Source: Crenobacter oryzisoli (GTDB taxonomy: Bacteria > Pseudomonadota > Gammaproteobacteria > Burkholderiales > Chromobacteriaceae). Taken from it: a stretch of 36,348 nt of DNA. This document shows, in pieces, positions 15,839 to 23,634 of this stretch. The notes below the pieces were generated by a model, which saw only the letters and a program-made list of their open reading frames with translations, was not told the origin of the DNA and ran no database searches. The translations under genes were made by a program, and so were the position numbers. The DNA lies in the NCBI RefSeq assembly GCF_030385785.1, contig NZ_JAUEDK010000043.1:1-36348 (forward strand). Direction: 5' to 3'. The stretch's first letter is position 1. The number at the start of each line of letters is the position of its first letter.

Positions 15839-16029
15839 GAGCCTGTTTACGATCTCCTGAGTAACAGGGCCAGGAAGGTGAGGTGGATGAACTGCAAGCT
15901 GGTATTGAGCAGTCGCTCGCAGTTCTTCCACAGCCGCCTGTTCTTTTCCAGCCAAGCAAAGCTGCGCTCGACCACCCAGCGCTTGGGAATCACCGCGAAA
16001 CGATGCAGTTCGCTCCGCTTGGCACGCTA
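15839..16029 (-). pseudogene. IS5-family transposase, C-terminal remnant
   Basis: Reads [44 protein letters not shown] onward to LALLLRRS and a stop at 15847, the end of an IS5-family (IS427-like) transposase including the catalytic Glu in [19 protein letters not shown] at 15839 would be the element's terminal repeat. All upstream coding sequence is gone. A related but different copy is at 26352. Confidence 0.8.
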
Positions 16030-16202
16030 CGTTGCTCAAGGGAGGCTGACGGTAGGCACTACGTATAGGTGGCAGATTGATCGAAACAGCTTGGACGCGT
16101 ACGTGCGGACTCTAGGCTAAGTCGCGCCGACGCTCAGATGAGGTATGAACTGTTGGCGTTGATGGTCGATGTTTCTCCAGATGCTGTGGGTGTAGCCGCT
16201 CG
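16030..16202. other. Unassigned scraps
   Basis: The plus strand holds the end of a short frame with YRWQIDRNSLDAYVRTLG, like the tail of a small helix-turn-helix or excisionase-type protein, and a 27-codon frame from 16138. Neither is complete enough to name. Confidence 0.25.
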
Positions 16203-16354
16203 TTACTTTGGATCAACGTGAGTCATCACGTCCAGCACCAGGTAGGCAGCCATGACGCGCTTGCGTGCCTCCTCTGCGATGTCGTGGCCTTAGCGCACGG
16301 TAAGCTTGGCATTCAGCTCTAGGTGCACGTCGACCAGGATCATGTCGCCCATGC
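16203..16354 (-). pseudogene. Cation diffusion facilitator transporter, C-terminal remnant
   Basis: The frame MGDMILVDVHLELNAKLTVR, stop, GHDIAEEARKRV and VLDVMTHVDPK ends at 16203. It matches the cytoplasmic metal-sensing domain of CDF family zinc/iron exporters. Only about 50 codons remain and one is TAA. It is joined on its 5' side to an IS4 fragment. Confidence 0.65.
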
Positions 16355-16509
16355 GGATGCTTCAGCCGTTTGAAGGCTTCCTCGATGCGCCATCGTTGGT
16401 GGTAGAGAGCACCAAAATCGGCAGCCGGAAATGCTTGTGCGTCCAGCAAGTTGGTCATCAACACGTGAGTGGTTCCATCCGGGGCAACGCTGCGCACGAG
16501 ACGAACCTC
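16355..16509 (-). pseudogene. IS4-family transposase fragment
   Basis: Reads VRSVAPDGTTHVLMTNLLD, FPAADFGALYHQRWRIEEAFKRLKH, the Y-(2)-R-(3)-E segment of IS4-family transposases with the catalytic Glu. It then runs straight into CDF sequence. Nothing else of the element is visible nearby. Confidence 0.75.
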
Positions 16510-16548
16510 CGTTTACACAAAAATTCGGACACGCCCATTTCCGAAACC

Positions 16549-16566
16549 GGAATCGAACCCGCGTCC
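16549..16566 (-). other. tRNA/tmRNA T-arm-like sequence
   Basis: On the minus strand GGACGCGGGTTCGATTCC matches the usual 3' part of bacterial tmRNA and tRNA genes, where integrases commonly cut. The following bases do not complete the T stem or a CCA end, so no RNA gene is present; a leftover attachment site is possible. Confidence 0.35.
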
Positions 16567-16639
16567 GTAGCCCAGACCAAAAGTACACCCATTCCGGGGT
16601 AATGGCATCCCGCCGTGCAGGGAATGGTGCCCTCTATCA

Positions 16640-16699
16640 CCGCACTATGTGCGGAGAATAACTTGCGCATGCGGAGAATGTGGCCCACAATCTCCGCAT
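16640..16699 (+). promoter_or_regulatory. Repeat-rich control region of the second Fic gene
   Basis: TGCGGAGAAT occurs as a direct repeat at 16650 and 16670, exactly 20 bases apart, and its core in inverted form (TCTCCGCA) at 16691-16698, overlapping the ATG. CCGCAC-TAT-GTGCGG at 16640-16654 is also a perfect inverted repeat. This looks like a multi-site operator over the promoter and start. Confidence 0.55.
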
Positions 16700-17822
16700 G
16701 AATAGCGGCGATTACAAATACATCTGGCAGGCCAGTGACTGGCCGAATTGGCGCTTCGACCTGGCGGCACTGGCTGGACCCATGGCTGAGGTCAGTCGCG
16801 CCCAAGGGCTCTTGATGGGGCGCTTGGCCGACGTGGGAATGGCCCTGCGCGATCAGGCGAGTCTTGCGGCGCTCACCGAGGACGTGGTCAAGACCAGCGA
16901 GATAGAGGGTGAGCAGCTCAATGTCGAGTCGGTGCGCTCTTCCATCGCTCGCAGGTTGGGCGTGGACATCGGCGCCTTGGCCCCGGTCGATCGTCACGTC
17001 GAAGGCGTGGTCGAGATGGTGCTCGATGCCACCGCCAACTGCGCAGTCCTGGTCACGCGGGAGCGGCTGTTCGGCTGGCACGCCGCGCTGTTTCCCACCG
17101 GCTACTCGGGGCTTGCCAAGATCAAGGTCGGCTGCTGGCGCGACGATGCCAGTGGCCCGATGCAGGTGGTGTCGGGCCCCATCAGTCGCCAGCGTGTGCA
17201 TTTCGAGGCACCGCCTGCTGGCCGTCTGGAAGTCGAGACCAGCCGATTTCTCGACTGGGTGAATGGCGCACCGAACGAGCCGCCTTTGCTCAAGGCCGGC
17301 CTGGGCCATCTGTGGTTCGTAACGTTGCACCCGTTCGACGACGGCAACGGTCGTATTGCCCGGGCCATCGGCGATCTGCTGCTGGCGCGTGCCGACGGCA
17401 GTCCGCAACGCTTCTACAGCTTGTCGGCACAGATCCAGCGCGAGCGTAAGGCCTATTACGACATCCTGGAGCGAACCCAGAAGGAGTCGATGGACGTCAC
17501 CGAGTGGCTCGCCTGGTTCCTCGATACCCTCCATCGCGCCGTCGATCAGGCGCAGCACACGCTCGATGCCGTGTTGCGCAAAGCGCGGTTCTGGCAGCAC
17601 TGGGCGGCTATATCCTTGAACGAGCGACAGGTGAAGCTGCTCAATCAGCTGCTCGACGGGTTCGAAGGCAAGCTCACCAGCAGCAAGTGGGCGGCGATCG
17701 CCAAGTGCTCTCCGGACACGGCCCTGCGCGACATCAACGATCTGCTGGCGCGGGGCGTCCTGCGGAAATCGAATGCGGGCGGACGCAGTACCAGCTACGA
17801 GCTGAACGATTTGCCGCAGTAG
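16680..17822 (+). CDS. Fic-domain protein with C-terminal winged helix
   Basis: A 380-residue Fic protein of the common DUF4172-Fic-wHTH layout. The catalytic motif HPFDDGNGRIAR is intact at 217-228. A class II inhibitory motif is present N-terminally (TSEIEG, Thr72 to Gly77). The C-terminal 80 residues (SSKWAAIAKCSPDTALRDINDLLARGVLRKSNAGGRSTSYEL) form a winged helix, so the protein can probably bind DNA, perhaps its own promoter, where the repeated TGCGGAGAAT sites lie. The start is uncertain: GTG 16680 has GGAG only 3 bases away, while ATG 16698 would be leaderless or use the same site 21 bases upstream. Neighbours are gene remnants, so it acts alone. Confidence 0.88.
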   Translation: MAHNLRMNSGDYKYIWQASDWPNWRFDLAALAGPMAEVSRAQGLLMGRLADVGMALRDQASLAALTEDVVKTSEIEGEQLNVESVRSSIARRLGVDIGALAPVDRHVEGVVEMVLDATANCAVLVTRERLFGWHAALFPTGYSGLAKIKVGCWRDDASGPMQVVSGPISRQRVHFEAPPAGRLEVETSRFLDWVNGAPNEPPLLKAGLGHLWFVTLHPFDDGNGRIARAIGDLLLARADGSPQRFYSLSAQIQRERKAYYDILERTQKESMDVTEWLAWFLDTLHRAVDQAQHTLDAVLRKARFWQHWAAISLNERQVKLLNQLLDGFEGKLTSSKWAAIAKCSPDTALRDINDLLARGVLRKSNAGGRSTSYELNDLPQ

Positions 17823-17831
17823 CTGCGTTTC

Positions 17832-18027
17832 ATGGAGTTGACCCGGTGCGCGACAAGCCTTGGCCTTCAGGCTGGGGAGGATGTCAAAGTACCGGCCTGG
17901 AGCTGGCTGATAGAGGACTACGACCGGATCAGAAACCTGATCACCCCCGGGACCTCCTGGGAGGCGGGGGCAGCTCTGGCAGATCGCTCGGTTGTGGCGG
18001 CATTCGGCATGGCGTCCTCGTTCTCGC
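17832..18027 (+). other. Unassigned open stretch, possible oxidoreductase scrap
   Basis: One frame reads VPAWSWLIEDYDRIRNLI, which resembles a segment of large FdhF-like molybdopterin oxidoreductases. It is too short to be sure, and the frame around it is not similar to anything I know. Confidence 0.2.
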
Positions 18028-19059
18028 TCACAGGAAGGTGTCGGCGATGTCTATCGACGAGCGTTGCCCCAGCGCGTCGAAGTTTGCGGTCAACCAGGCA
18101 TCGGCGCGCTCGCGTCCCAGTGCGAAGACTTCGCGCAGGAAGCCCCAGTCGGCGTTGAACTTGCTTGATACCCCCAGCTGGGCCATCTCAGCTTCGGCAT
18201 CGATGCTGTGGATCAGCATGCGCCGGTAGCTAGCCGGATCGAGCGCGCCTTTGTCGATCAGTCGGGTGATGAAATCGACCGCGCGCATCTCGCGCATTAA
18301 TGACGAGTTGAAGCTCAGCGTGTTGATGCGGTCGAGGATCTGGCGCGCCGTGGTCGGCACCTCGGGGATGCGGATCGGGTTGATACGGATGATCAGCACA
18401 TCGCTGCTGTCGGTGTCATAGATCAGCGGGTAGATCGGCGGATTGCCCATGTAGCCGCCGTCCCAGTAATACTCGTTGTCGATTTCTACCGCTTGGAACA
18501 AGAACGGCAGGCAACTCGAGGCCAGTACCGCCTGCACGCAGATCTCGCTGGTGGTGAACACGCGGATGCGCCCGCTCAGCACATTGGTGGCGCACAGGAA
18601 CAGCTTGACGCTCCGGCAGTTCTGCAGCACTTCGAAATCGACCACTGCGAGCAGCACATCGCGCAGCGGGTTCAGGTTGCACGGGTTCAGCTGGTAGGGC
18701 GAGAAGAAGCGGGTGAGATGGTCGAACATTAGCCAGGCCGGCGACAGGTCCATATTGCCACAGCCCATCATCCGGTCCAGCCAGGAGGGTTGCAGCGGGC
18801 TTAGCCGCGCCGCATCGGATATCTGGCGCCAGAGCGTTTCAAGCGCGCGGCGCGCTCCTTCGCCCCCGCCGCTGGCAAGACCGTAGGCGAGCACCGTGGC
18901 ATTGATCGCGCCGGCGCTGGTGCCGCAGATGCCGTCTACCTCGATCCGGCCGTCTTCGAGCAGGCGGTCGAGCACCCCCCAACTGAAGGCCCCGTGGGAG
19001 CCGCCCCCCTGCAGCGCTATATTGATGCGGCGAATCGCGGGCGATGGCTTCGCTTGCAT
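18028..19059 (-). CDS. Patatin-like phospholipase (DUF3734 type), copy 1
   Basis: A 343-residue serine lipase or acyl hydrolase of the patatin family with a C-terminal DUF3734 region. The oxyanion loop GGGSHG is at 18-23, the nucleophile elbow GTSAG at 46-50 (Ser48), and the catalytic Asp in YYWDGGYMGNP (Asp200). It would act on membrane phospholipid or polyester from the cytosol; there is no signal peptide. Some relatives lie near polyhydroxybutyrate genes. It is the last gene of a minus-strand series, about 100 bases after the HD phosphohydrolase, and is a clear paralogue of the gene at 23635-24684, with the same helices (TTARQILDRINTLSFNSSLMREMRA) and the same RSSIDI end. Confidence 0.9.
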   Translation of the reverse strand: MQAKPSPAIRRINIALQGGGSHGAFSWGVLDRLLEDGRIEVDGICGTSAGAINATVLAYGLASGGGEGARRALETLWRQISDAARLSPLQPSWLDRMMGCGNMDLSPAWLMFDHLTRFFSPYQLNPCNLNPLRDVLLAVVDFEVLQNCRSVKLFLCATNVLSGRIRVFTTSEICVQAVLASSCLPFLFQAVEIDNEYYWDGGYMGNPPIYPLIYDTDSSDVLIIRINPIRIPEVPTTARQILDRINTLSFNSSLMREMRAVDFITRLIDKGALDPASYRRMLIHSIDAEAEMAQLGVSSKFNADWGFLREVFALGRERADAWLTANFDALGQRSSIDIADTFL

Positions 19060-19161
19060 GGTGGGCCTCCTCTGTGTGCAGTCTAGCCGACGCGCACCGC
19101 CTGGCCAGTGCGCCGGGCGCTGCGCGCTGATGCGATGGGGGACCGTGGCTCATGGGGCAAG

Positions 19162-19776
19162 TCAGCGCAATGCTGGCTGGGCGAGCCGCCACGCCAGATT
19201 GGCGCGGGCGCGGGCTTCGCAGCGGGTATGGAAGAAATCCGTATGGTAGATAGCGGGGCGAGCCAGCAGGGCGCCCAGGAAGGCCCGTTCTCTGGCGTCG
19301 TAAGCGACATCGCCCTGGTCGGGACGCTCGGCTCGCAGGAGCGCTTCATCGCGGCGAAAGCGGGCGCGGTCATCCCCTAGATTCACCAGGTCGATGTCGG
19401 CGGTAAAGCGGGCATCGAGATCGGCCGGTACAACGTCATGTGTCGTCGCCAGGATCATTTCGGCGATGCGTGCGGCTGCGGCGATGCGTCCCTCGGCGCA
19501 GCGCTCGAACCACTCGGCGCTGAGCCGCTCATTGTCTTCCGCACCGGGAATGTAGATCACATCATGAAACCACAATGCCAGTTCCACGGCATCAGGATCG
19601 TGGCTCGCTGCGCGCGCGCAATCCAGACCGCTCAGGCAGCGACGGATGTGGTCCAGGGTATGATAACGGCGCATCGGCTCGGCGTAATGTCGCGCCAGGT
19701 CGGCATAGACGATTTCGCCCTGCACGCCGCCGCAGCGCGACCACAGCGCCAAAAAGCGTGTTTCCATCCGCTTCAT
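19162..19776 (-). CDS. HD-superfamily metal-dependent phosphohydrolase
   Basis: A 204-residue predicted phosphohydrolase of the COG4339 type. Metal ligands can be read: His39 and His43 in RRYHTLDHI, the HD pair in LALWFHDVIY (His71-Asp72), a later His in ATTHDVV, and an Asp in the last third (FTADIDLVNLG). Substrates of this group are not established; HD enzymes act on nucleotides, cyclic nucleotides and (p)ppGpp. It lies between the large cyclase gene (168 bases upstream) and patatin copy 1 (about 100 bases downstream), same strand. The context permits a role in turnover of a nucleotide signal, but that is inference. Confidence 0.82.
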   Translation of the reverse strand: MKRMETRFLALWSRCGGVQGEIVYADLARHYAEPMRRYHTLDHIRRCLSGLDCARAASHDPDAVELALWFHDVIYIPGAEDNERLSAEWFERCAEGRIAAAARIAEMILATTHDVVPADLDARFTADIDLVNLGDDRARFRRDEALLRAERPDQGDVAYDARERAFLGALLARPAIYHTDFFHTRCEARARANLAWRLAQPALR

Positions 19777-19944
19777 CCCGATTCCTCTGTCTCAGAGAAC
19801 GCGTGCCGGACGTTCGGAGGAACGAGGCGCGCGCTTCAGGGGCCCGGTAGACAGCGTAAGCCTGGCGCGCTGCTTCAGCGTTGGCGTTCGGCCATCCAGA
19901 ACCACCGGTTCATAGCCCAATCCGATCCGCCCATTGCGCATGCT

Positions 19945-22900
19945 TCAGCTAAGCGCGGCGAGCAACGCCCCGGCCTCCTGCAGGTCCGCGGTGTCGAAAC
20001 CTTCGGTGAACCAGTCATAGGTTTCGGCCAAAATACGGCGGGCGTCGCCCGGCTTGCCCTGCTGTCGCCACAGCCGGCTCAGGCCCATCACCGCGCGCAG
20101 CTCCAGCGAGCGGGCTCCCTGTCGGCGAGCGATCGCGATCGCCTTCAGGAAGCAGGCTTCGGCTTCATCCCAGCCGCCGGCCTCCTCCCCCTCGCGGCTC
20201 GGCTGTTGCAGCATCAGTTCCCCCTTGAGTCGATACAGCTCCGCCTCGTACACGCGCTCCTGCTTCTGGTCCACGACGGCCAGCGCCTCGGTCAGCGTCT
20301 CAAGCCCTGCCTCGGTCTGTCCTGCTCTTCCGTAGGCTTCGGCCAGCAGCGCCAAGTAATGCGTCTGCCAATGCTCCGCCCCAGTGGCCCGATAGGCGGC
20401 CAAGCCCTGTTGCATCCTTTCGACTCCCTCTGCGGCGCATCCCTGCTCGGCCAGCACCCAGCCCGAGAGGATGGTTCCGTAAGCCAAAAAGTACGGGAAG
20501 CCATGCTCGGTCGCGAGGGCGATGGCTGCCTCCGTCAGCTCGCGCGTCGGCTGTGCCTCGCGCCGGTGCAGATGAAGCTCGGCGGCGAAGATCAAGGCAT
20601 TGGCCGAGTCAGGAGGTTGGGACCGGATCTGAGCCAGAGCGAGCATCTCCTGGCTGCGCGCCAGGGCCTGATCCGGATAGCCGAGCAGCCACAGGTCCAA
20701 GGCGAAGTAGGCCAGCCCCAGCACGCCGGGCTCCAGTCCATAGAAGAAGGCAGCCGAGGGGTCATAGAGGGCCAGGGCCTGCTCCAACTGCGCGCGGGCA
20801 GGGTCCAACTCGCCGAGACCGAGTAAGCTGGTCCCCAGCGCTCGATGGGCTTGTGCGAGCAACGCAGGGTCTTGTGCCTTCCGGGCCAGCGTAAGGAGTT
20901 GCTCCCCCAGTTCGCGTGAGGTCAGCAGTTCCCCACGGACTAGATAAAATGTGCGCAGCCCCAACAGCGCGGGGAAGAGCTGGATCGTTTCGCCGAGCTG
21001 TCGGCACAGCGTCAGTGCCCGCGTATAGGTCGCTTCGACTTCCGGGGCAGCGTGCCCCTTGGTGGCCATCCAGGCCGGACCTAGAGTGATCAGAAGCTCG
21101 AGTTCTTGTCGTGTGCGCTCGGGAGCATCGGGCAGCGTTGCGAGCAGGGCCAGCGCCGTGGTCAGGTGGGCGACCGCTTCGGCATCGGCCGAGCGCTGCA
21201 GCGCCTGGCGCCCGGCGCAGTGCAGGTATTCCACCGCCTTCGGCGCGTTGCCGCTGCGGCTGAAATGATGCGCCAACTCGCTGCTGTGCTCCTCGAGCCG
21301 GGCGCCGAACAAAGCCTCGATGGCCTGGCCCGTCCGCTCATGTAGTGCACGGCGCTGATCGCTTAACAGCGAGCCGTAGGCTACCTCCTGGGTCAGCGCA
21401 TGCTTGAAGCTGTACTCGACCTCCGGAAACGCCGGCTGCTCATAGATGAATTCACCGGCTTGCAGCCGCGTCAGCAGGCTCTTCATGGTGTCTTCGGACT
21501 GATCGACCACGCGCGCGAGCAGGCTCCAGGTAAATACCTTGCCAATCACCGCCAGGGTTTGCAGCAGCGCCTTCTCGGCCGGCTGCAGTCGGTCGATGCG
21601 GGAGGCGAGCACCCCCTGCACGGTGGCCGGGATCTGGAGCCTGCCTGGGAGCTGCTCGAGACGGTAATGACCGCGCTCGCCCTGCAGCACGTGCCCCTCA
21701 GCCAGCGCCTGCACCACTTCCTCGATGAAGAAGGGGTTGCCTTCCGTAAGCTCCAGGATCAGGCGCTCGAGCGGGGCCAGGCCGGGGGCATCGCCCAGCA
21801 GCGCGTGCAGGAGCTCCCGGGCTTCCGCTTCGCCCAGAGGATCCAGCCGCAACTGGGTGTAGTAGCTCTTGCGGCCCCAGTCATGCCGGTACTCGGGCCG
21901 GTAATTGACCAGTAGCAGGATACGGGCGTTGCCCACGCTCTCGCCGAGAAAGCCAAGGAAGGCCTCGGTTTCGCTGTCGAGCCACTGCAAATCCTCGACG
22001 ATCAGTTCCAGTGGCTGGGTCAGGCTCTCGCGCACCAACAGCCGCTTGATCGCCTCGAAAGTCCGCTGCCGGCGGATCTGCGGGTCCATCATCGCCAGCG
22101 CCGAGTTCGGCTCGGCTGCCCCGAGCAGGTGGAACAGATAGGGCAGCGTGTCTTCCAGTGCGCGGTCCAGGGTCAGCACCTTGCCGGTGATCCGCTCGCG
22201 CCGGCGACGCTCGTCGTCCTGCGCCGTGAGCTGGCAGTAGTTCCGCAGCAGCTCGATCAGCGGCAGATACGGATAGGCTTTGCCGTGCGACACCGAGAAG
22301 GTTTCCAGTACCAGGCAATCGCGCGGCGCGAGCAGCTTGAACTCGTGGTATAGCCGAGACTTGCCCACCCCAGGGTCGCCAACCATACCAACGATCTGGC
22401 CATGGCCGGCTTGCGCCCCCGCCCGAGCTGCGCGTAGCTGCCCGAGCTCGCGCGAACGACCGACAAAGCGCGCCAGCCCGCGGCTGGCCGACACCTGCAG
22501 CCGGGTCCGCAGCGGACCGAGACCGAGCACTTCAAAGACCGCGAGCGGCTCGGGCAGCCCCTTGATCGGCGTCGCGCCGAGCGCCTTGAACGCAAAATAG
22601 CCTTCGGTCAGGTGGCGCGTGTGTTCGCTCGCGACGATCGAGCCGGGCACGGCGATGCCCTCCATGCGCGAAGCAATGTGGATCGAGTTGCCCACCGGAT
22701 CGTAGTCGGTGTGCAAATCATGGATGCGGATCGTACGCACGACCACTTCGCCGGAGTTGATGCCGACGCGGATCTGCAACGCGATTCCCTGAGCGAGACG
22801 CACGCCGTCGGCGTACCGGTGCATGGCTTCCTGCATGCGCAGCGCCGCCAGCAAGGCCCGCTGCGGGTGATCCTCGTTGGCGATCGGCGCGCCGAACAGC

Positions 22901-23346
22901 GCCAGGATGCCATCGCCCATCGACTTGGCCACATAGCCTTCGTAGTGATGCACGGCCTCCATCATCAGCGCCAGCACCGGGTCGATCAGCCGGCGGGCAT
23001 CTTCGGGATCGAGGTCGTGGATCAGCGCGGTCGAACCGGCCATGTCGGCGAACAGCGCGGTAACAGTCTTGCGCTCGCCGTCTGCCACGCCGCGGGCTTC
23101 CATGGCCGCCTGTGCCGCCCGGATGCGTTCTGCCAGGTAGGGGGGCGTGTAGTCGATGGGCGCCGTGGTCGCAAGCGCCGCGCTCGGGGGCGGCCCGTTC
23201 AACGGCGCGCCGCATTCGCTGCAGAACTTGGCGCTCGCGCTCGCCTCGTGCCCGCAGGCAGGGCAGGCGCGCACCACCTTGGCGCCGCATTCCTCGCAGA
23301 ACTTGGCGCCGGTCGGATTCTCGAATCCGCAGCTTGCACAACGCAT
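19945..23346 (-). CDS. Class III nucleotide cyclase fused to AAA/STAND ATPase and helical repeats
   Basis: A 1133-residue cytosolic protein. Residues 1-50 hold two zinc ribbons (C3/C6/C17/C20, C28/C31/C42/C45). Residues 90-245 form a class III cyclase domain: metal Asp101 (LFADMAGST) and Asp145 (KSMGDGILALFG), the base-selecting Lys141 and Arg227. The usual transition-state Asn is His223 (GNSIHIASRME), common in this fused family, so activity cannot be taken for granted. Residues 295-570 form a STAND-like ATPase (Walker A GDPGVGKS 323-330, Walker B LIVEDLQW). The last 500 residues are TPR-like repeats. Family members are poorly characterised sensors. It is flanked by patatin genes. Confidence 0.88.
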   Translation of the reverse strand: MRCASCGFENPTGAKFCEECGAKVVRACPACGHEASASAKFCSECGAPLNGPPPSAALATTAPIDYTPPYLAERIRAAQAAMEARGVADGERKTVTALFADMAGSTALIHDLDPEDARRLIDPVLALMMEAVHHYEGYVAKSMGDGILALFGAPIANEDHPQRALLAALRMQEAMHRYADGVRLAQGIALQIRVGINSGEVVVRTIRIHDLHTDYDPVGNSIHIASRMEGIAVPGSIVASEHTRHLTEGYFAFKALGATPIKGLPEPLAVFEVLGLGPLRTRLQVSASRGLARFVGRSRELGQLRAARAGAQAGHGQIVGMVGDPGVGKSRLYHEFKLLAPRDCLVLETFSVSHGKAYPYLPLIELLRNYCQLTAQDDERRRRERITGKVLTLDRALEDTLPYLFHLLGAAEPNSALAMMDPQIRRQRTFEAIKRLLVRESLTQPLELIVEDLQWLDSETEAFLGFLGESVGNARILLLVNYRPEYRHDWGRKSYYTQLRLDPLGEAEARELLHALLGDAPGLAPLERLILELTEGNPFFIEEVVQALAEGHVLQGERGHYRLEQLPGRLQIPATVQGVLASRIDRLQPAEKALLQTLAVIGKVFTWSLLARVVDQSEDTMKSLLTRLQAGEFIYEQPAFPEVEYSFKHALTQEVAYGSLLSDQRRALHERTGQAIEALFGARLEEHSSELAHHFSRSGNAPKAVEYLHCAGRQALQRSADAEAVAHLTTALALLATLPDAPERTRQELELLITLGPAWMATKGHAAPEVEATYTRALTLCRQLGETIQLFPALLGLRTFYLVRGELLTSRELGEQLLTLARKAQDPALLAQAHRALGTSLLGLGELDPARAQLEQALALYDPSAAFFYGLEPGVLGLAYFALDLWLLGYPDQALARSQEMLALAQIRSQPPDSANALIFAAELHLHRREAQPTRELTEAAIALATEHGFPYFLAYGTILSGWVLAEQGCAAEGVERMQQGLAAYRATGAEHWQTHYLALLAEAYGRAGQTEAGLETLTEALAVVDQKQERVYEAELYRLKGELMLQQPSREGEEAGGWDEAEACFLKAIAIARRQGARSLELRAVMGLSRLWRQQGKPGDARRILAETYDWFTEGFDTADLQEAGALLAALS

Positions 23347-23354
23347 AGGGCTTA

Positions 23355-23370
23355 CCCCCGCCTCCGGCGG
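23355..23370 (-). promoter_or_regulatory. Stem-loop over the cyclase ribosome site
   Basis: CCGCC-GGA-GGCGG on the minus strand lies just before the cyclase ATG (23346), with GGAGG inside the hairpin and GGGGG right after it. Folding would hide part of the ribosome-binding region, which could lower expression of the large protein. The gene-free stretch 23371-23634 shows nothing else. Confidence 0.35.
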
Positions 23371-23634
23371 TTTTCAAGGTGCAACCGTTTAATCGGGGCT
23401 GGCAGCTCGCCGGGCTAGCCGCCCGGGCCGCGCGACCCCGATTTTTCTGCACATCGTCCGTTACGGCCGAATGCCGACAATAGCAAACGCGATAAAGCCT
23501 GTCGGCTGGCACCGTTTTGGGCATGGCCGCCCCGTAACCATAGTCTGTCGGGGGCTTGTGCGATAAGCCTGTTCAGACGGTTCTCGCCATATCGTGGCTA
23601 TTTCGAGGGGGGCGAGAAGAGGGCGAGCGCCTTA

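Noticed and set aside
19438-20826. 462-codon plus-strand frame opposite the HD and cyclase genes
   Set aside because: It spans two real minus-strand genes and has no family resemblance.
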